DNA from: Xenorhabdus bovienii SS-2004
Lineage (GTDB): Bacteria; Pseudomonadota; Gammaproteobacteria; Enterobacterales; Enterobacteriaceae
Assembly: GCF_000027225.1 (NCBI RefSeq)
Contig: NC_013892.1
Coordinates: forward strand, 2,604,001-2,668,000
Direction: 5' to 3'
DNA: 64,000 nucleotides
Part shown: positions 33,340 through 45,400 of the stretch, piece after piece
Position numbering within the stretch: position 1 is the stretch's first letter
Layout: every line of letters starts with the position of its first letter
The notes under the pieces: generated by a model
What the model was told of the DNA's origin: nothing
What the model saw: only the letters and a program-made list of their open reading frames with translations
The model's database searches: none
Position numbers and translations under genes: made by a program

Positions 33340-34437
33340 CTAAAGCCTCTGGTTACGCTGGTAAATACGGGCGAATTCTGGAACAGCGGCAATCGGTGCA
33401 TTTGCTATCCAGCCATGGCCGCGCTCGCGTTTGAAATTGAAGTAATCACGATATTCCGAATTAGTGACAAAGTTATAAGTCAAAGAAATACTCGGCGATA
33501 AGGTATGCACTTCATGGGCTAACCCTTTGGGGATCAGCATAATCTCACCCGGCAGCAAATCGAATTGCCATATGCAATCTTTGCTGTGTGGTGAATCTGC
33601 CTGATTTTTTCTACCGGAGATTTGGGAGGCGACGGGTGATAAAGCAATACGACTTTCAGCAGCATCTCTGACCACATTTTCAAGCGAAGCAGAAAAGATC
33701 CAGCCTGCTTTTCTGCCCGCAACCTGACACAACACCGCATTGGTTCGCATACCATCGACATGTAAACGGGTACACGCTCCCGGAGCAGAAAAATAGAGTC
33801 CCCAATCCTGACACATCCGCTTGTTGGGGTGCAGAGATCCTATCTGAACCCAGGGGATCTTATAACCGCCATCCGGCAGAAAATATGGTCTGCGCCAATG
33901 CTCCTGAATGCGTTGAAACGCCAGAAAACTGAACGAGTTGGTTTTCACCCTGTGACCAAATCCCCAAGTGAACAGCAGGTGTTTAAAAAATGAATCGTAG
34001 GTGTATCGCAGATAGCTAAGGTTGTCCCCCATTTCGCCCAGTTCAACGGCAGGCAATGACGCGATTTCCCGCAAATAGGTGCGCAACTCAACATGGTCTT
34101 TCGGTTTGAATCCCGCATCCTGCAATCGTACGGACATATCGCCGAACTCCTGACAAAAGTAATCAAAGCTCCAGATTTGCTTCGCTCGCCAGCCTCTCAA
34201 ACCATCAGTGACAATAACCGGTTCTTTCTTCATTAAGTAGCGTTCGCTGAACTCAGCGACAGAAATGTCCGAAACTTTCTCCACCTTGCGATATTCAGCC
34301 GCCTCAAAGTGCGCCAGTGCATCGTTGTTGCCAACCTCTCGCTGTGTCCCCTGCCTGCGCCGATAAATACTCATTTCTTCAAACGCCCACATCGCGACAT
34401 CACCGAGCGCATTCCATGTATTACCAAAAAGACTCAT
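33340..34437 (-). CDS. JmjC/cupin Fe(II)/2-oxoglutarate hydroxylase
   Basis: The likely start is the ATG at 34435-34437 (MSLFGNTWNALGDVAMWAFE) preceded by GGGGAGGGCGAG. An upstream frame adds 27 unconvincing residues that overlap the PKS end. The 365-residue protein has the cupin_8/JmjC core: PVIVTDGLRGWRAKQIWSF, then GACTRLHVDGMRTN (iron ligands H-x-D), WQFDLLPGEIMLIPKGLAHE (distal His) and LTYNFVTNSEY. Such enzymes hydroxylate amino-acid or acyl carbons and are common tailoring enzymes in NRPS clusters. It lies 13 bp after the PKS stop, so it is in the operon. The substrate is unknown. Confidence 0.8.
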   Translation of the reverse strand: MSLFGNTWNALGDVAMWAFEEMSIYRRRQGTQREVGNNDALAHFEAAEYRKVEKVSDISVAEFSERYLMKKEPVIVTDGLRGWRAKQIWSFDYFCQEFGDMSVRLQDAGFKPKDHVELRTYLREIASLPAVELGEMGDNLSYLRYTYDSFFKHLLFTWGFGHRVKTNSFSFLAFQRIQEHWRRPYFLPDGGYKIPWVQIGSLHPNKRMCQDWGLYFSAPGACTRLHVDGMRTNAVLCQVAGRKAGWIFSASLENVVRDAAESRIALSPVASQISGRKNQADSPHSKDCIWQFDLLPGEIMLIPKGLAHEVHTLSPSISLTYNFVTNSEYRDYFNFKRERGHGWIANAPIAAVPEFARIYQRNQRL

Positions 34438-34450
34438 CTCTCGCCCTCCC

Positions 34451-37400
34451 CTAAAAATTAAACTCTGAATCCACATTCTGGCCGCTCGTCTGAGCGGACA
34501 TTTCCGGCGTAGGCTCACCGCTAAGGTTCTTGAGTAATTCCTGTATTTCCGTATCAGGATCGGTGAGTACTTCCTCTATCAACGCGAAGAAGTACTCAAA
34601 CACCGCCATAATGATGGCTTCACTAAACATGCGTTCACGAAATTGTATCGTGCAATCAAATGTCTCTTGGGTTTCGGATATTTCCATCACCAAATCAAAT
34701 TTGGCCGTATCTGACGTCAGTTCCAGTCGGGAAAATCCGGGACGCCACGCGGATTCATCCGCACCGCTCAGACTCAGTGGCAGATACCCGAAAACCACGT
34801 CGAACAACGGATGTTTGCCTTGACGGTTTTGGAAGTCATGCTCAGTACTCAGATCATCCAGCAGCGCGCTCATCGGATAAGTCTGATAAGGGATGCTTTC
34901 AGACCACTGTGCATTAAGCTCCAGAAGATAATCCGTCATGGCAAAATCCGTATCCGGCTCAATTTTCAGAGCCAGCATATTGACAAGATAGCCCACCAGC
35001 GCCAATTCTTCCGGCTGTGTGCGTCCGGTGACGGGAACACCGAGAAGAAAGGATTCGGCACGGGCGATTTTCGTCATCAGCACCCCGAATGTCCCGAGGA
35101 AAAAGGTAAATACAGGGAGCCCCAGATCACGGCAAAAACACCTGATTTCTTCGCTGGTTTGCGCAGAAAGACTTTTAACCCGCGTTACTCCCCGATGGCT
35201 GTCGGCGTCGATATGTCCGTCATAATCATCTACTGTAGGCAATACCAGCGACGCAGGTAAAGGCAATAGATTGGCGAGCCAATAGGCTTTATTTTTCCGC
35301 ACCTGATCTTCGTTCTCAAACTCCAGCCTATAGCGCCGATAGGCCGCGAAACTGTACTCCGGCTCAGGTAACGGACGCTCCTCAAGCCTATTCTGAAAAT
35401 CATGGGCGAGTATGCCCAGAGAAACCGCATCGCATACGATGTGATGGACGACGATCAACACCTGATGGAACTGGCCGGCATCCGTACCTTTTATCATCAT
35501 GGCGCGCATTGGCAGTTCGGTATGCAGGTCAAAAGGGGCTTTAGCAAACTGTTCGAGGCGAGCCTGATTTTCCTCCTGCGCGGGTTCAGCCTCAAATATG
35601 GCCAAGCTGACTTTAGCGTCAAGCTGAGGCAGCATCATCAAATTAGTCCCCTGCCTTTTAAACAGACATTTCAAGACCGGATGCCGGTCTGCAACTTGTT
35701 CTATCGCTGTAGCGATGGCGATCGCACTGATCGCCGCCGGGCATTGGAAAGCCATTGGCATGTTATAACTGGCGTCGGTAAACGTGGTTTGATGTATATA
35801 CAACAATTCCTGATCAGCGCTGGCGATAATTGGCTCAGACGGGTCGATGGCCGGCAAGATAGGATGAGAAGCGTTTTGGTCGTTGACTAACTGTCGTTCA
35901 ATCTCCCGTAATGTGGGCTGTGAAAAAAAGTCCTGAATAGAAACTCGCTTACCGAGTTTTTTATACACTTTTTCCGCCATCACAATGGTCTTCAGACTGT
36001 CGCCGCCTAGTTCCATAAATCGGTCATCAATGCCGATACCGTCAATACCGAGAATACTGCTCCATATAGCGGCGATTTCCTTCTGCATCTCATTGGCAGG
36101 CGATTGATAAACGGAAGTCAGCGTTTTCGGTCTGGGCTTCAATTTGACGTTCCCTCCGGCCTGCGGTCTGTGATCGATCTTGGCAGCACGTCTTCCTCCC
36201 CAGGCATACAATCTATCCATAAACTGGCCGGCAGAGAAAATTTTCTGGTTTTCGTGATCATATTCACGCAAGCTGCGTTCAAACAGAGCAGGAAACTCAG
36301 CGCCAGAGAGAGCAACTTCATTGGCACCCCAGACGAGTGCATCAGCCCGACGATCTTCGTCGAAATGAACCGTTTCCCAGTTCACAACAACCCAACGCGT
36401 TCCTGTCAACCGTCTGTTTTGCATCTGCCCCCAACCATCCAGAAACAGATTGGCCGCAGCGTATGGCGCATGGGCAATCCCCCCGAAAAACGCCGACATC
36501 GAAGATGTCACGAAGCAATATTCAACGGGAATGCTTTCGAATACGTTGGCGAGTACTGCCGCCACCTGAGCTTTTGGCGCGAGTTGCGTGCAATAATGGT
36601 CGGCATTGAGTTGAACCAGAGGGGAAAAGGAATCACCATCCGTGACGCCAGCGGCGTGAAGAACCACGTTGATCTCCCCAAAACGACGGCGAATGGACTC
36701 AAACAGCGCCAATGCGTCGGCTTCCGATTCCAGTGCATACGGAAAAATCTCCACCGCCTCAGCGCCCGCGTCCTTCAACTCTTCCTGTAAACTCCTCATG
36801 GCAGGAGAGTCCGCAGGCTGGCGACTGATTAGTGCCAACCGTCCCTGAAAACGTCGTGCGATCACCCGTGCCATCGCCTTGGCCATCCTGCCGCCAGCAC
36901 CCGTAATGACGTAAGTTTTTCCGCTGAAATACGCCGCATCCAACACGTCATTTTCTTCCGCATCCGGACAACGGAAATCTTCAACAAACAACCCCTCATC
37001 ATTAAGTTTCAGAGGCCCGTGCAACGGAGTTTGCAGCAGTCTGGTCAGCGCGGCGGGCGTCCAATCTGTACTGGGATTCTGAATGCTCAGAAACGCACAA
37101 CTGACACCGGGAATCTCCTGAGGTATCACTAACGCTAACGCTTTAAGAGCCGCCACCGTCAATACAGATTCAGCCAGATATCCATTATCGCCGGTCATGG
37201 AGAAAGCGGGCGCGATCAAATAAATATGCACGGAAGTAAACACGGAGAAATCAGTCTCCGCAAGCGCCCGGCCTAATTCAGATAAAATTTGGAGTGACGC
37301 TGGCGCAAAAGAAAAACCCTCTGTCGGAAACGCCAGCGACAACACCAGAGACGGGTTCTTTTGCGAACCTGTTATTTGCGAACCACTAGACAATTTTGCC

Positions 37401-39460
37401 AGAACGTTCCGCATCCGTACCGGACACAGCATATCCAGACTGACAACCTCAATCTGACTGTTGTCTGCCAACCCGCTCGCAAGAGACGCTAACGTCTGGT
37501 CAACCAGCAGCACGGTATCCGGCTTCACCTCCGACATCGGTTGTGCCGGCAAGCGTAGAGGTTTCCAGAATGGTGTTAGCAGACCCGCCGTATTTTTAGA
37601 CAGATCTTTGCCATCAGGTGCCGCGACGATATCGGCAATCTGCGACCAGATTTTATCTGTAATGTGTCCGATTCCATGCTCCTCGCGAATGAAAGCGTAT
37701 CCGGGGACATCCATCAACGGTTGTCCGTTACCGGGGCTGAAAAGACATTTCTCAAGCTCTTTTGTCTGACCGGATACCCAGTCGCTGATAGCAGCAAAAT
37801 TCTCTGAGAGACTATCCGGCGATGTCGTTTCCAGGACTTGCCGAACCAGCGCCAGACTCTCCGTCTGTTCATCCGGTGCCAGATAGCGTTCAATTTGCTG
37901 CATCAGAGCAAACTTCGAATCTGCCGCAAACACGGCTCGATACGGAAAACTGTGCCGTTTGCCCAAGGTATGGGACAGCGCGGATAAATCCGGATCGGGC
38001 TGTGAAACCAACCACTGGGATACTGATTCCAGTTGCCGTGCCAGAGAAGTGCTGTTTTTTGCTGAAAACGGAAAAAAACAGACTCCGGGTACTTTGTCAC
38101 CGCCGCTTGTCTTCATGGTCTGCGGAGGGAGCACATATTGCTGTAACACCATATGCGCATTGGTTCCGCCAATACCAAAACTGCTGACGCCACCGGTTCT
38201 CAATTTCCCTTGGTTTGACGGCCACAGTTCAGCGCGGGTATTGACATAAAACGGGGAGTGTTCAAATTCCAATTGAGGATTCGGCCGTTGGAAATGCAGC
38301 GTGGGCGGTATCATGCCATGTCTGAGTGCCAATACCATCTTAATGAAACCCGCGATACCCGCGGCAGAATCCAGATGCCCGATGTTGGTTTTAACGGTAC
38401 CCAATGCACATTGATTGAGTGTCTCCTCTGCACTGGCGGAAGATCCTCTTTCGTTGAAAACCTCACGCAACGCCATAAATTCGATGCTGTCTCCCAAAGA
38501 GGTCGCCGTGCCATGACACTCGATGAAATCCAGATCCGCCGCGTCTACCTCTGCCATCTGCAAAGCAGAGCGAATCACTTCCGCCTGCCCTTTAACGCTA
38601 GGCGCGGTGTAGCCTACCTTGCGGGCACCATCGTTGTTAATGGCAGAGCCTTTGAGGATCGCCCAGATAGGATCGTTATCCGCAATAGCATCTCCCGCCC
38701 GCCGCAATACTACCGCGCCGAGTCCGCTACCGAACACGCTGCCGGTAGCCTCCGCGTCAAACGCTCTGGTCTTGCCGTCTTTCGAAAATAACATCCCGTC
38801 TTGATAGGTATGCCCGTTTTGCTGCGGTAACAGCAGGCTGACTCCGCCGGCAACGGCGAAATCACATTCACCACTCAACAAGCTCTGCACGGCCTGATGG
38901 ACACTGACCAAACTGGTTGAACAGGCGGTCTGCAAGGTGAAACTGGGGCCTTCCAGTCCTAACTTCCAGGAGATTAGCGTACTCATCGCATCTTTATTGG
39001 ACAATTGGGAGGCAAGAAAGCCGCCTGTATTCTCAACCTGTTCAGACAACATCGCCTGCATCGTCCACTGCACCGAACTACGCGCCCCCAGAAACAGCCC
39101 GATATTACGACTCCGTTTGTCCGGATCGACGCCGGCGTTCTCTAAAGCATGCCAAACGCACTCCATCATCAAACGGGTTTGCGGATCCAAAAGCGCCGCT
39201 TCTGCCTGACTGTAGCCGAAGAACTCCGCATCGAAATACTGTGCACCTTCCAGTACTCCGTTAACCGGCACGAAGTCTTTATGACGTATCTTGCCGGCAT
39301 CATGCCCTGCTTTAAGCAATTCTTCTGCCGTAAAGCGGGAGATCCCATCCACGCCCATCAGTAAATTTCGCCAGAACTCACTGTAATTCCCTGCTCCCGG
39401 AAACCGGCCTGATAAACCGATGACAGCGATATCCAAATCTTCTCTTATTTCTGTACGCAT
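34451..39460 (-). CDS. AT-less PKS module with terminal condensation domain (KS-KR-ACP-C)
   Basis: The 1669-residue protein has a KS at about 1-430 (Cys180 in LQTACSTSL, His316 in ECHGTATSL, His362 in TNIGHLDSAAG). A region of about 400 residues without any AT signature (no GHSxGE, no HAFH) follows. Next come a KR at about 850-1040 (TGAGGRMAKAMA, SSMSAFFGG, APYAAANLF), an ACP at about 1105-1185 (MELGGDSLKTIVM) and a C domain at about 1200-1640 with VVHHIVCDAVSL. A missing AT means the extender is loaded in trans. Ending in C rather than TE means the chain is passed to an amine or another T domain. Its ATG overlaps the end of the upstream NRPS by 16 bp. Confidence 0.88.
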   Translation of the reverse strand: MRTEIREDLDIAVIGLSGRFPGAGNYSEFWRNLLMGVDGISRFTAEELLKAGHDAGKIRHKDFVPVNGVLEGAQYFDAEFFGYSQAEAALLDPQTRLMMECVWHALENAGVDPDKRSRNIGLFLGARSSVQWTMQAMLSEQVENTGGFLASQLSNKDAMSTLISWKLGLEGPSFTLQTACSTSLVSVHQAVQSLLSGECDFAVAGGVSLLLPQQNGHTYQDGMLFSKDGKTRAFDAEATGSVFGSGLGAVVLRRAGDAIADNDPIWAILKGSAINNDGARKVGYTAPSVKGQAEVIRSALQMAEVDAADLDFIECHGTATSLGDSIEFMALREVFNERGSSASAEETLNQCALGTVKTNIGHLDSAAGIAGFIKMVLALRHGMIPPTLHFQRPNPQLEFEHSPFYVNTRAELWPSNQGKLRTGGVSSFGIGGTNAHMVLQQYVLPPQTMKTSGGDKVPGVCFFPFSAKNSTSLARQLESVSQWLVSQPDPDLSALSHTLGKRHSFPYRAVFAADSKFALMQQIERYLAPDEQTESLALVRQVLETTSPDSLSENFAAISDWVSGQTKELEKCLFSPGNGQPLMDVPGYAFIREEHGIGHITDKIWSQIADIVAAPDGKDLSKNTAGLLTPFWKPLRLPAQPMSEVKPDTVLLVDQTLASLASGLADNSQIEVVSLDMLCPVRMRNVLAKLSSGSQITGSQKNPSLVLSLAFPTEGFSFAPASLQILSELGRALAETDFSVFTSVHIYLIAPAFSMTGDNGYLAESVLTVAALKALALVIPQEIPGVSCAFLSIQNPSTDWTPAALTRLLQTPLHGPLKLNDEGLFVEDFRCPDAEENDVLDAAYFSGKTYVITGAGGRMAKAMARVIARRFQGRLALISRQPADSPAMRSLQEELKDAGAEAVEIFPYALESEADALALFESIRRRFGEINVVLHAAGVTDGDSFSPLVQLNADHYCTQLAPKAQVAAVLANVFESIPVEYCFVTSSMSAFFGGIAHAPYAAANLFLDGWGQMQNRRLTGTRWVVVNWETVHFDEDRRADALVWGANEVALSGAEFPALFERSLREYDHENQKIFSAGQFMDRLYAWGGRRAAKIDHRPQAGGNVKLKPRPKTLTSVYQSPANEMQKEIAAIWSSILGIDGIGIDDRFMELGGDSLKTIVMAEKVYKKLGKRVSIQDFFSQPTLREIERQLVNDQNASHPILPAIDPSEPIIASADQELLYIHQTTFTDASYNMPMAFQCPAAISAIAIATAIEQVADRHPVLKCLFKRQGTNLMMLPQLDAKVSLAIFEAEPAQEENQARLEQFAKAPFDLHTELPMRAMMIKGTDAGQFHQVLIVVHHIVCDAVSLGILAHDFQNRLEERPLPEPEYSFAAYRRYRLEFENEDQVRKNKAYWLANLLPLPASLVLPTVDDYDGHIDADSHRGVTRVKSLSAQTSEEIRCFCRDLGLPVFTFFLGTFGVLMTKIARAESFLLGVPVTGRTQPEELALVGYLVNMLALKIEPDTDFAMTDYLLELNAQWSESIPYQTYPMSALLDDLSTEHDFQNRQGKHPLFDVVFGYLPLSLSGADESAWRPGFSRLELTSDTAKFDLVMEISETQETFDCTIQFRERMFSEAIIMAVFEYFFALIEEVLTDPDTEIQELLKNLSGEPTPEMSAQTSGQNVDSEFNF

Positions 39461-42400
39461 AATGTCTTACCCTGTTCCAGATCGATAAAGTCATCGGACG
39501 TTAATTGCTTAACGAATTCAGCGTGATCACCGCTTTTACGCCGGACGGTGCAGCACCCTTTCATTTTTTGCGTAAGTCCATCAATACCGGCTTCGTCTGC
39601 ATCGTCGGAAAAGAACATCGCGACAGGGAGATTTTCTGATGGCAGAGCCAGAATCCGCTCATAAAATGTCTTGTTTTCAAGGATCTGATGCTGTAATTGG
39701 TAATAGCGCCACTCCTGATAGAGCGAAGGAAACTGCCGCCGCAATGTTTCAACATCCATATCGGCATCAAAACCTGCACAATCAAAAGCCAACCGATTAA
39801 CATCGCGAAAGAACTCAACGAACTCTGCATACAGCTCATCCCCCGCAAAAATATCGGTGCGCAGGTTAGGATCGAGAAATACCAATTTGTCTATGTATTG
39901 GGAAAAATGCTGCGATGGCTGCGATAGTTCCGCTTGTTGCGCCAGCAATGCCACCAGCATCTCCGCCCCAAGGGAATAGCCGCCCAACCACAGTGAGCGT
40001 GACGGGTGTATGCCCTGCGCTTTAATGTGCGATGTCAGAGCATCTAGCAACGCCTGTTTAAATTCCTGCACTGACAGGTTTTCAACATCGCGGGGTTCCG
40101 TTGTTAAAACAGACACGGTGACGCGACCGGCCAATTTGTCCGCCAGCGCCTGCAATTCAATCAATCCCCCTAACGCCGGCGGCAACAGTATCAGTTTGGC
40201 AATGTTAGGATCATCGGCGTTCAGAAAACGCTCTTGTAACAATTTCACTGGCATTGTGTCATCCGCTCCCTGCCGTGCGTTGATCAGCGACCATTGCCCG
40301 CCGATCGTGGCATTGCGGAACACATCGACGGGGCTGAATGTCACGTTGAACAGCGTTTCCAGTTGATTAGCCAGTCGCACGGCACTCAGGGATGATCCGG
40401 ATACCAGAAAGAAGTCAGAATCCTGTGTCAACTCCCCTTTATATCCCAAACATGTCCTCCAGCAGGCGATTAATTTTTGCACTCCCTCGCTCATTGTTGC
40501 TACCTGCTCCTCCTGTGTTTGGTGCGTGTTTTCACGCCATTCCAGAAACCGTGCCACGATCCGCTGCCGATCCAGCTTGCCTATTTCGGTTCGCGGCAAA
40601 GACGCCAGCGGAAATATCGCCGACGGCAAGTGGGAACGGGGATAATGTCGCGCCAGATACTGTTGCAGATCCGACTGTATATTCTCTTTTCCTTCAATCG
40701 CCAGTACCAGACAGGCCTCCGGTGTTCCGGCGAACGCCACTGCGGCACCCGCCGCAATCACATCAGGATACTGTCCGGCTCGGTTTTCCAATTCGCCCAA
40801 GCCGATGAAATTCCCTCGCACTTTACAGCTATCATCCATTCGCCCTCTGAGGTAAAACAGGCCGTTTTTGTCCGCCATCGCTAAATCGCCGGTACGGAAG
40901 AACGTTCCCTGAACGTCCCGGCCAAATTTACTTGCAGTCAGCGCCGGGTCATTCAGATAACCGTGACGCTCAAAATCCCCATAAATGACCAGTTCTCCCC
41001 ATTGACCGATCCGAAGCCGGCCGCCATCCTGATCGATCACGGCAAAAGCGGCATGTTCGAAGGGTTCTCCGATGGAAAGTGCCGCGCCTGACGCCAACTG
41101 AGTGCAGTTCACCATCGATACAGCAATGCAGGTCTCTGTGGGGCCATAACTGTTCCAAATCTGTGTACGTTCGAGTAATTGGCTGATATCTCCGGCAGCG
41201 AGAAAATCACCACCACTAATGCAGATCTTGGGCAAAGGTGCCAACTCTGGCATACGGTTCCAGGCTGAGAAAAGAGCCGGAGCCGCAGAAATGACATCAG
41301 GGCAGTAGCGAAGTAAAAACGCCCTCACCTTGCGTTCATCCAATAAACTGTAACGGTCAGCGACCACACTTGTTCCCTGCAACGCCCAAGCGAGCAGAAC
41401 TTCTTCAAGATAACCGTCAAAACTGGGCGAGAACTGTTGCACAATCCGCAATCCCTGCGGCGTTGTCTGCAATTCTTGCTTTAACCCCAGCTTATTGACG
41501 AGTGAATCCACATACTGCGCCGCCGTATGCGCGGCAACACAGATGCCTTTGGGTTTGCCGGTAGTCCCGGAACTGTACAATATCCATGCGATAGGATTAT
41601 CGTCGCAGGACTTCAGGCTGTGAAAGCCTTGCCAATTAATGGAAACAGGAGCAAGCAGATTATTATCCTGCAATTGCACACCCATCTCTGACACCGCCGC
41701 CGCGTCAATTTCCGCTCCGTGCATGATCACAAGATCCGGCTCTGCATGGCGGATCACTTCGTTAATACGCTCCTCCGGCGTCCCCGTTTCGAGTGCCAGA
41801 TAAGTGGTATGCGTCAGGAAACACGCCGCCAGAAATGCCTGTAATTGACGCCCCTGACGTCCTAAAATGAGTGCCCGTCGAATCGTCCCCTGATTTAGAA
41901 CCTGCATATATGCAGCGGTTAATGCAGCGAATTCTTCCCAAGTCATGATGCCTTCTTCATCAATCACTGCGGGACGGTCGGTCAATGTCAGAAACCCATT
42001 AATCAGCATGGCATCGATTTGGCGATACGACGCACGTCGTTGTACTGGCCGAAAGGCCTTTTTAACTGCATCAGCAGACACCATCAGCTCATCAATCTGC
42101 AAAATGGAAGGAGCGTGACTCAAGATCTGCCGCAAAATTTCCTGATAGCCGGTTGCGATGGCTTCTATTTGTGAATCAGGGAAAGCCTCGATCTGATATT
42201 CCAGTGTCAATCGGCAACTTTGTGTCTTTTGTATACCTTGCGTACGATGGCTGACGGTAAGATTGAGCGGCCCATGCGCTTCCAGCGATAAATCGTCTGC
42301 ATCCGGCGCTTCATGATCTGCTGCGTCAAGATAGGAATAAGCGACATTAAGCAGTGGATTGCTGCCAAACATCCTGGGATCACGGCTGAGCAATGCAAAA

Positions 42401-45400
42401 GCCTCTTCAACCGGAAAAAAAAGCTGATCCACCATACGCCACTGCTCATCGGCCAATTTCTTAATAAATCGGTCAAAGGTTGCTGTCGGCTTATCAAAAC
42501 GAAACGCGCAAGGGGATAACGAGACGAACATACCCACGGTCTCCAGCGCATTTTTTGGGCGAAATGCATTCGCCACTGAAATGGAAAAGGCATGACTTCC
42601 CCCTTCGCGCGCCACAGTAAGCCCCCACACCGACAGGAAAAACATGGCCGGAGTCACGTTGACGGCTCCGCAAAGATGTTTCACTGCTGCCATATCTGCG
42701 GCCGATAGATGCCAGGATAGGGTTTTCACCTTGCCACCTGCATCCACCGCGCCATGTCCGAACGGATCGAATTCCAGCCCTTCAAGATAGTCTACCCAGA
42801 ATGCCTCAGCCTGTGTCCAGACCGGGCGTTGACGGGCATCCGCTAATGCCATTGCGTAGTGCCTGTAACTCAGTGCCACGCAAGACAACGATTCGTGCGC
42901 CAGCAATTGCTGAAACTCACGCTGTAGGATCTCCAACGAAGGTTTGTCCACTAAAATATGGTGGATCTGTAACTGCAAACAGGCGTGCTCTGTGTTTATT
43001 TCCTGTAGACAGCCTCTCAACAAAGGGGCTTCTCCCAACTCGAAAGCCTGCGTCCGCATCTGCAACCACTGATTCCGATCATCGATCAGTACCCTGTCAA
43101 CCGGCAGAGACGGTAATATCTCAGCATAGGGAATACCTTCACTATCAATACGATATCGGGTACGCAAAATATCGTGGCGGTCAATTAGAGCCTGTAGGGC
43201 TTGTTTCACTGCATCAGGAAAGAGGTCATGGGATAGCGGGATCTCCAGCGCCAAAATATAAGCCTGTGATTCTGGATGCAGACGATATTCTGCATAAAGC
43301 CGAACTTCTTGTGCCGATAACGGCCCACGCCCGTCAACCGCAAACTGAGGTGCGGTTTCCAGCAGATTTGAGAAACTCTCCGTCACCATGCTGTCACCGC
43401 CGGTTCGTCTGGCGTCGATTGTTTTCGCAAGTGCCTCAATCGTATCGTTTTGAAAAAATTCCAACAAAGAGACAGCCTGCCCAAATTCATGTTGAATCTC
43501 CGCCAGAACCCTTGCAGCCCGTAACGAATGACCCCCCAGAGAGAAAAAACTTTTGTCTACCGACAAGGTGTCAACATCCAACTCCAAATACCGCGCCCAA
43601 CAGGCTGCCAGCCATTCTTGGGTTGCCCCGTCAGGCCGGACAACTTTACCGTTCATCGCCTTGCCAAACGCCTGTTTTAGCCCTTGTCGATTCAGTTTGC
43701 CATTGCGCGTCAGCGGTAATTCCGCTACCAGAATCACCTGACTTGGCACCATATAAGCGGGCATCCGGCTTAATAACGCCTCTCTGACGTTTTGTTCCGT
43801 GACCCCACTGTCCGTCGTTACGATAAAAGCACCTACGTGAGTGTGCCCCCGCTGGTCTTCTATGCCAATCACTGCCGTTTGAGCCACCGTCGGCAGATCT
43901 AAGATGTTTTTTTCAATGGCATCCAATTCGATGCGGAAACCGTTCACTTTCAGTTGGCGATCACGCCTTCCTTCAATTTCAATCTCACCCTGAACATTCC
44001 AGCAACAGAGATCACCGCTGCGATAATATTTCCCCTTCAACCATTCCGTATCCAGATCTATGAACGCCTTTTCAGTGAGATCAGGGCGATTTATGTAGCC
44101 CGCCCCAACGCCGGCTCCTCCTATCAACAACTCACCCGATACACCGATAGGACAGGGTTCTAAGGTATCGGGAAATACCACAACACACTGGCAGCCGCCG
44201 AACGGTTTACCGATAGTGACTTTCTGGTCATTACGCACTATGGATAAATAAGTTGTCAGAACGCCGGTTTCACTGGGGCCGTATACATTAAACAGCTCGT
44301 AATTATTTTTTTGAAACGTTCTCAGACTTTCGCCGCCAAAATACAATTGCCGCAAGTTAGGAATATCTCCCTGCTCCATGATGTATTCCGCCAGCACGGT
44401 CGTGGTGAACAATAAATCGATGCGGCTTTCCCGCAGAAATCTGACGCATTTTCCAGCGTCTGAACGCGCTTCTTCCGGCGGCATGACCAGCACGATGTCC
44501 TGAGTCAGACACTGCACACATTCCAGTACGAAATAATCAAAAGTATGATTCGCTACGGAGGCAACTCTGGAGCCGGCGGTGTGATACAGGGCTTGTTTTT
44601 CAGCACTGAGATTAAGTAAGGCTTTGTGAGTATTGATACAGCCTTTCGGTTTGCCCTCACTGCCGGAGGTCATCACCACACACAATGGGTCGTCGGGATT
44701 GACTGCCTCACCTTTGCGCAGCAACGCCGCCAGAACAGACATCTCCGTTCGATGCGTCAGCCTGACTGGCGCATCCGGTACATAATAAGGCAGCATAACG
44801 ACCTGACAGCCCTGAGCGCGAAAGAGTTCGGCCATCTCACCGCAACTTTCCTGTAGCAGAACCACCTTGGTGTTATGCAGCTCGATGATGTCCAATAACT
44901 GGCTTTCAGGCGCGCTGTGGGATTGCAGGCAGAACGGCTTACCGATACGCATACATGCCATTGCGGCGAGTGTGATTTCCACTCCCTTGGCGCCGACAAT
45001 AAGCACACAGTCGCCTAACGATTCCCATTGTGGCAAATTAGGATCGGTCAACAAAATAGCCGTGTACTGCTCCAACTGTTTAAAGTTAACGGTCTGATCA
45101 CCGACCTCCAGAAACTGGGTTTCAGCTCTGTCGCGCATGGAGGCGGTCATGGCCTGCTCCACATTTTTGTACCTCAGTGGCTGCGCGGGTACGGGGGCGG
45201 ACAGCGCAGCGATTCTCTCCCGCTCTTGCACCGGCATCCAGGGCATCGACGCGAGCGGGGAGTTTGGCTCGAATACCATGCTGTTCAATAACAAGGTCAA
45301 GCGATCCATCAGAAGCGATGTCAGTTCTGCGTCCACCCTCTGCGAATCGAATCTCATATGCAGACAGGTCTTTTGGGGACAGGCTTCGATCCAGATACTC

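Noticed and set aside
34811..38791. Several plus-strand frames of 100-230 residues inside the PKS and NRPS genes
   Set aside because: They are antisense frames of GC-richer coding DNA. The minus-strand frames carry complete domain motifs.
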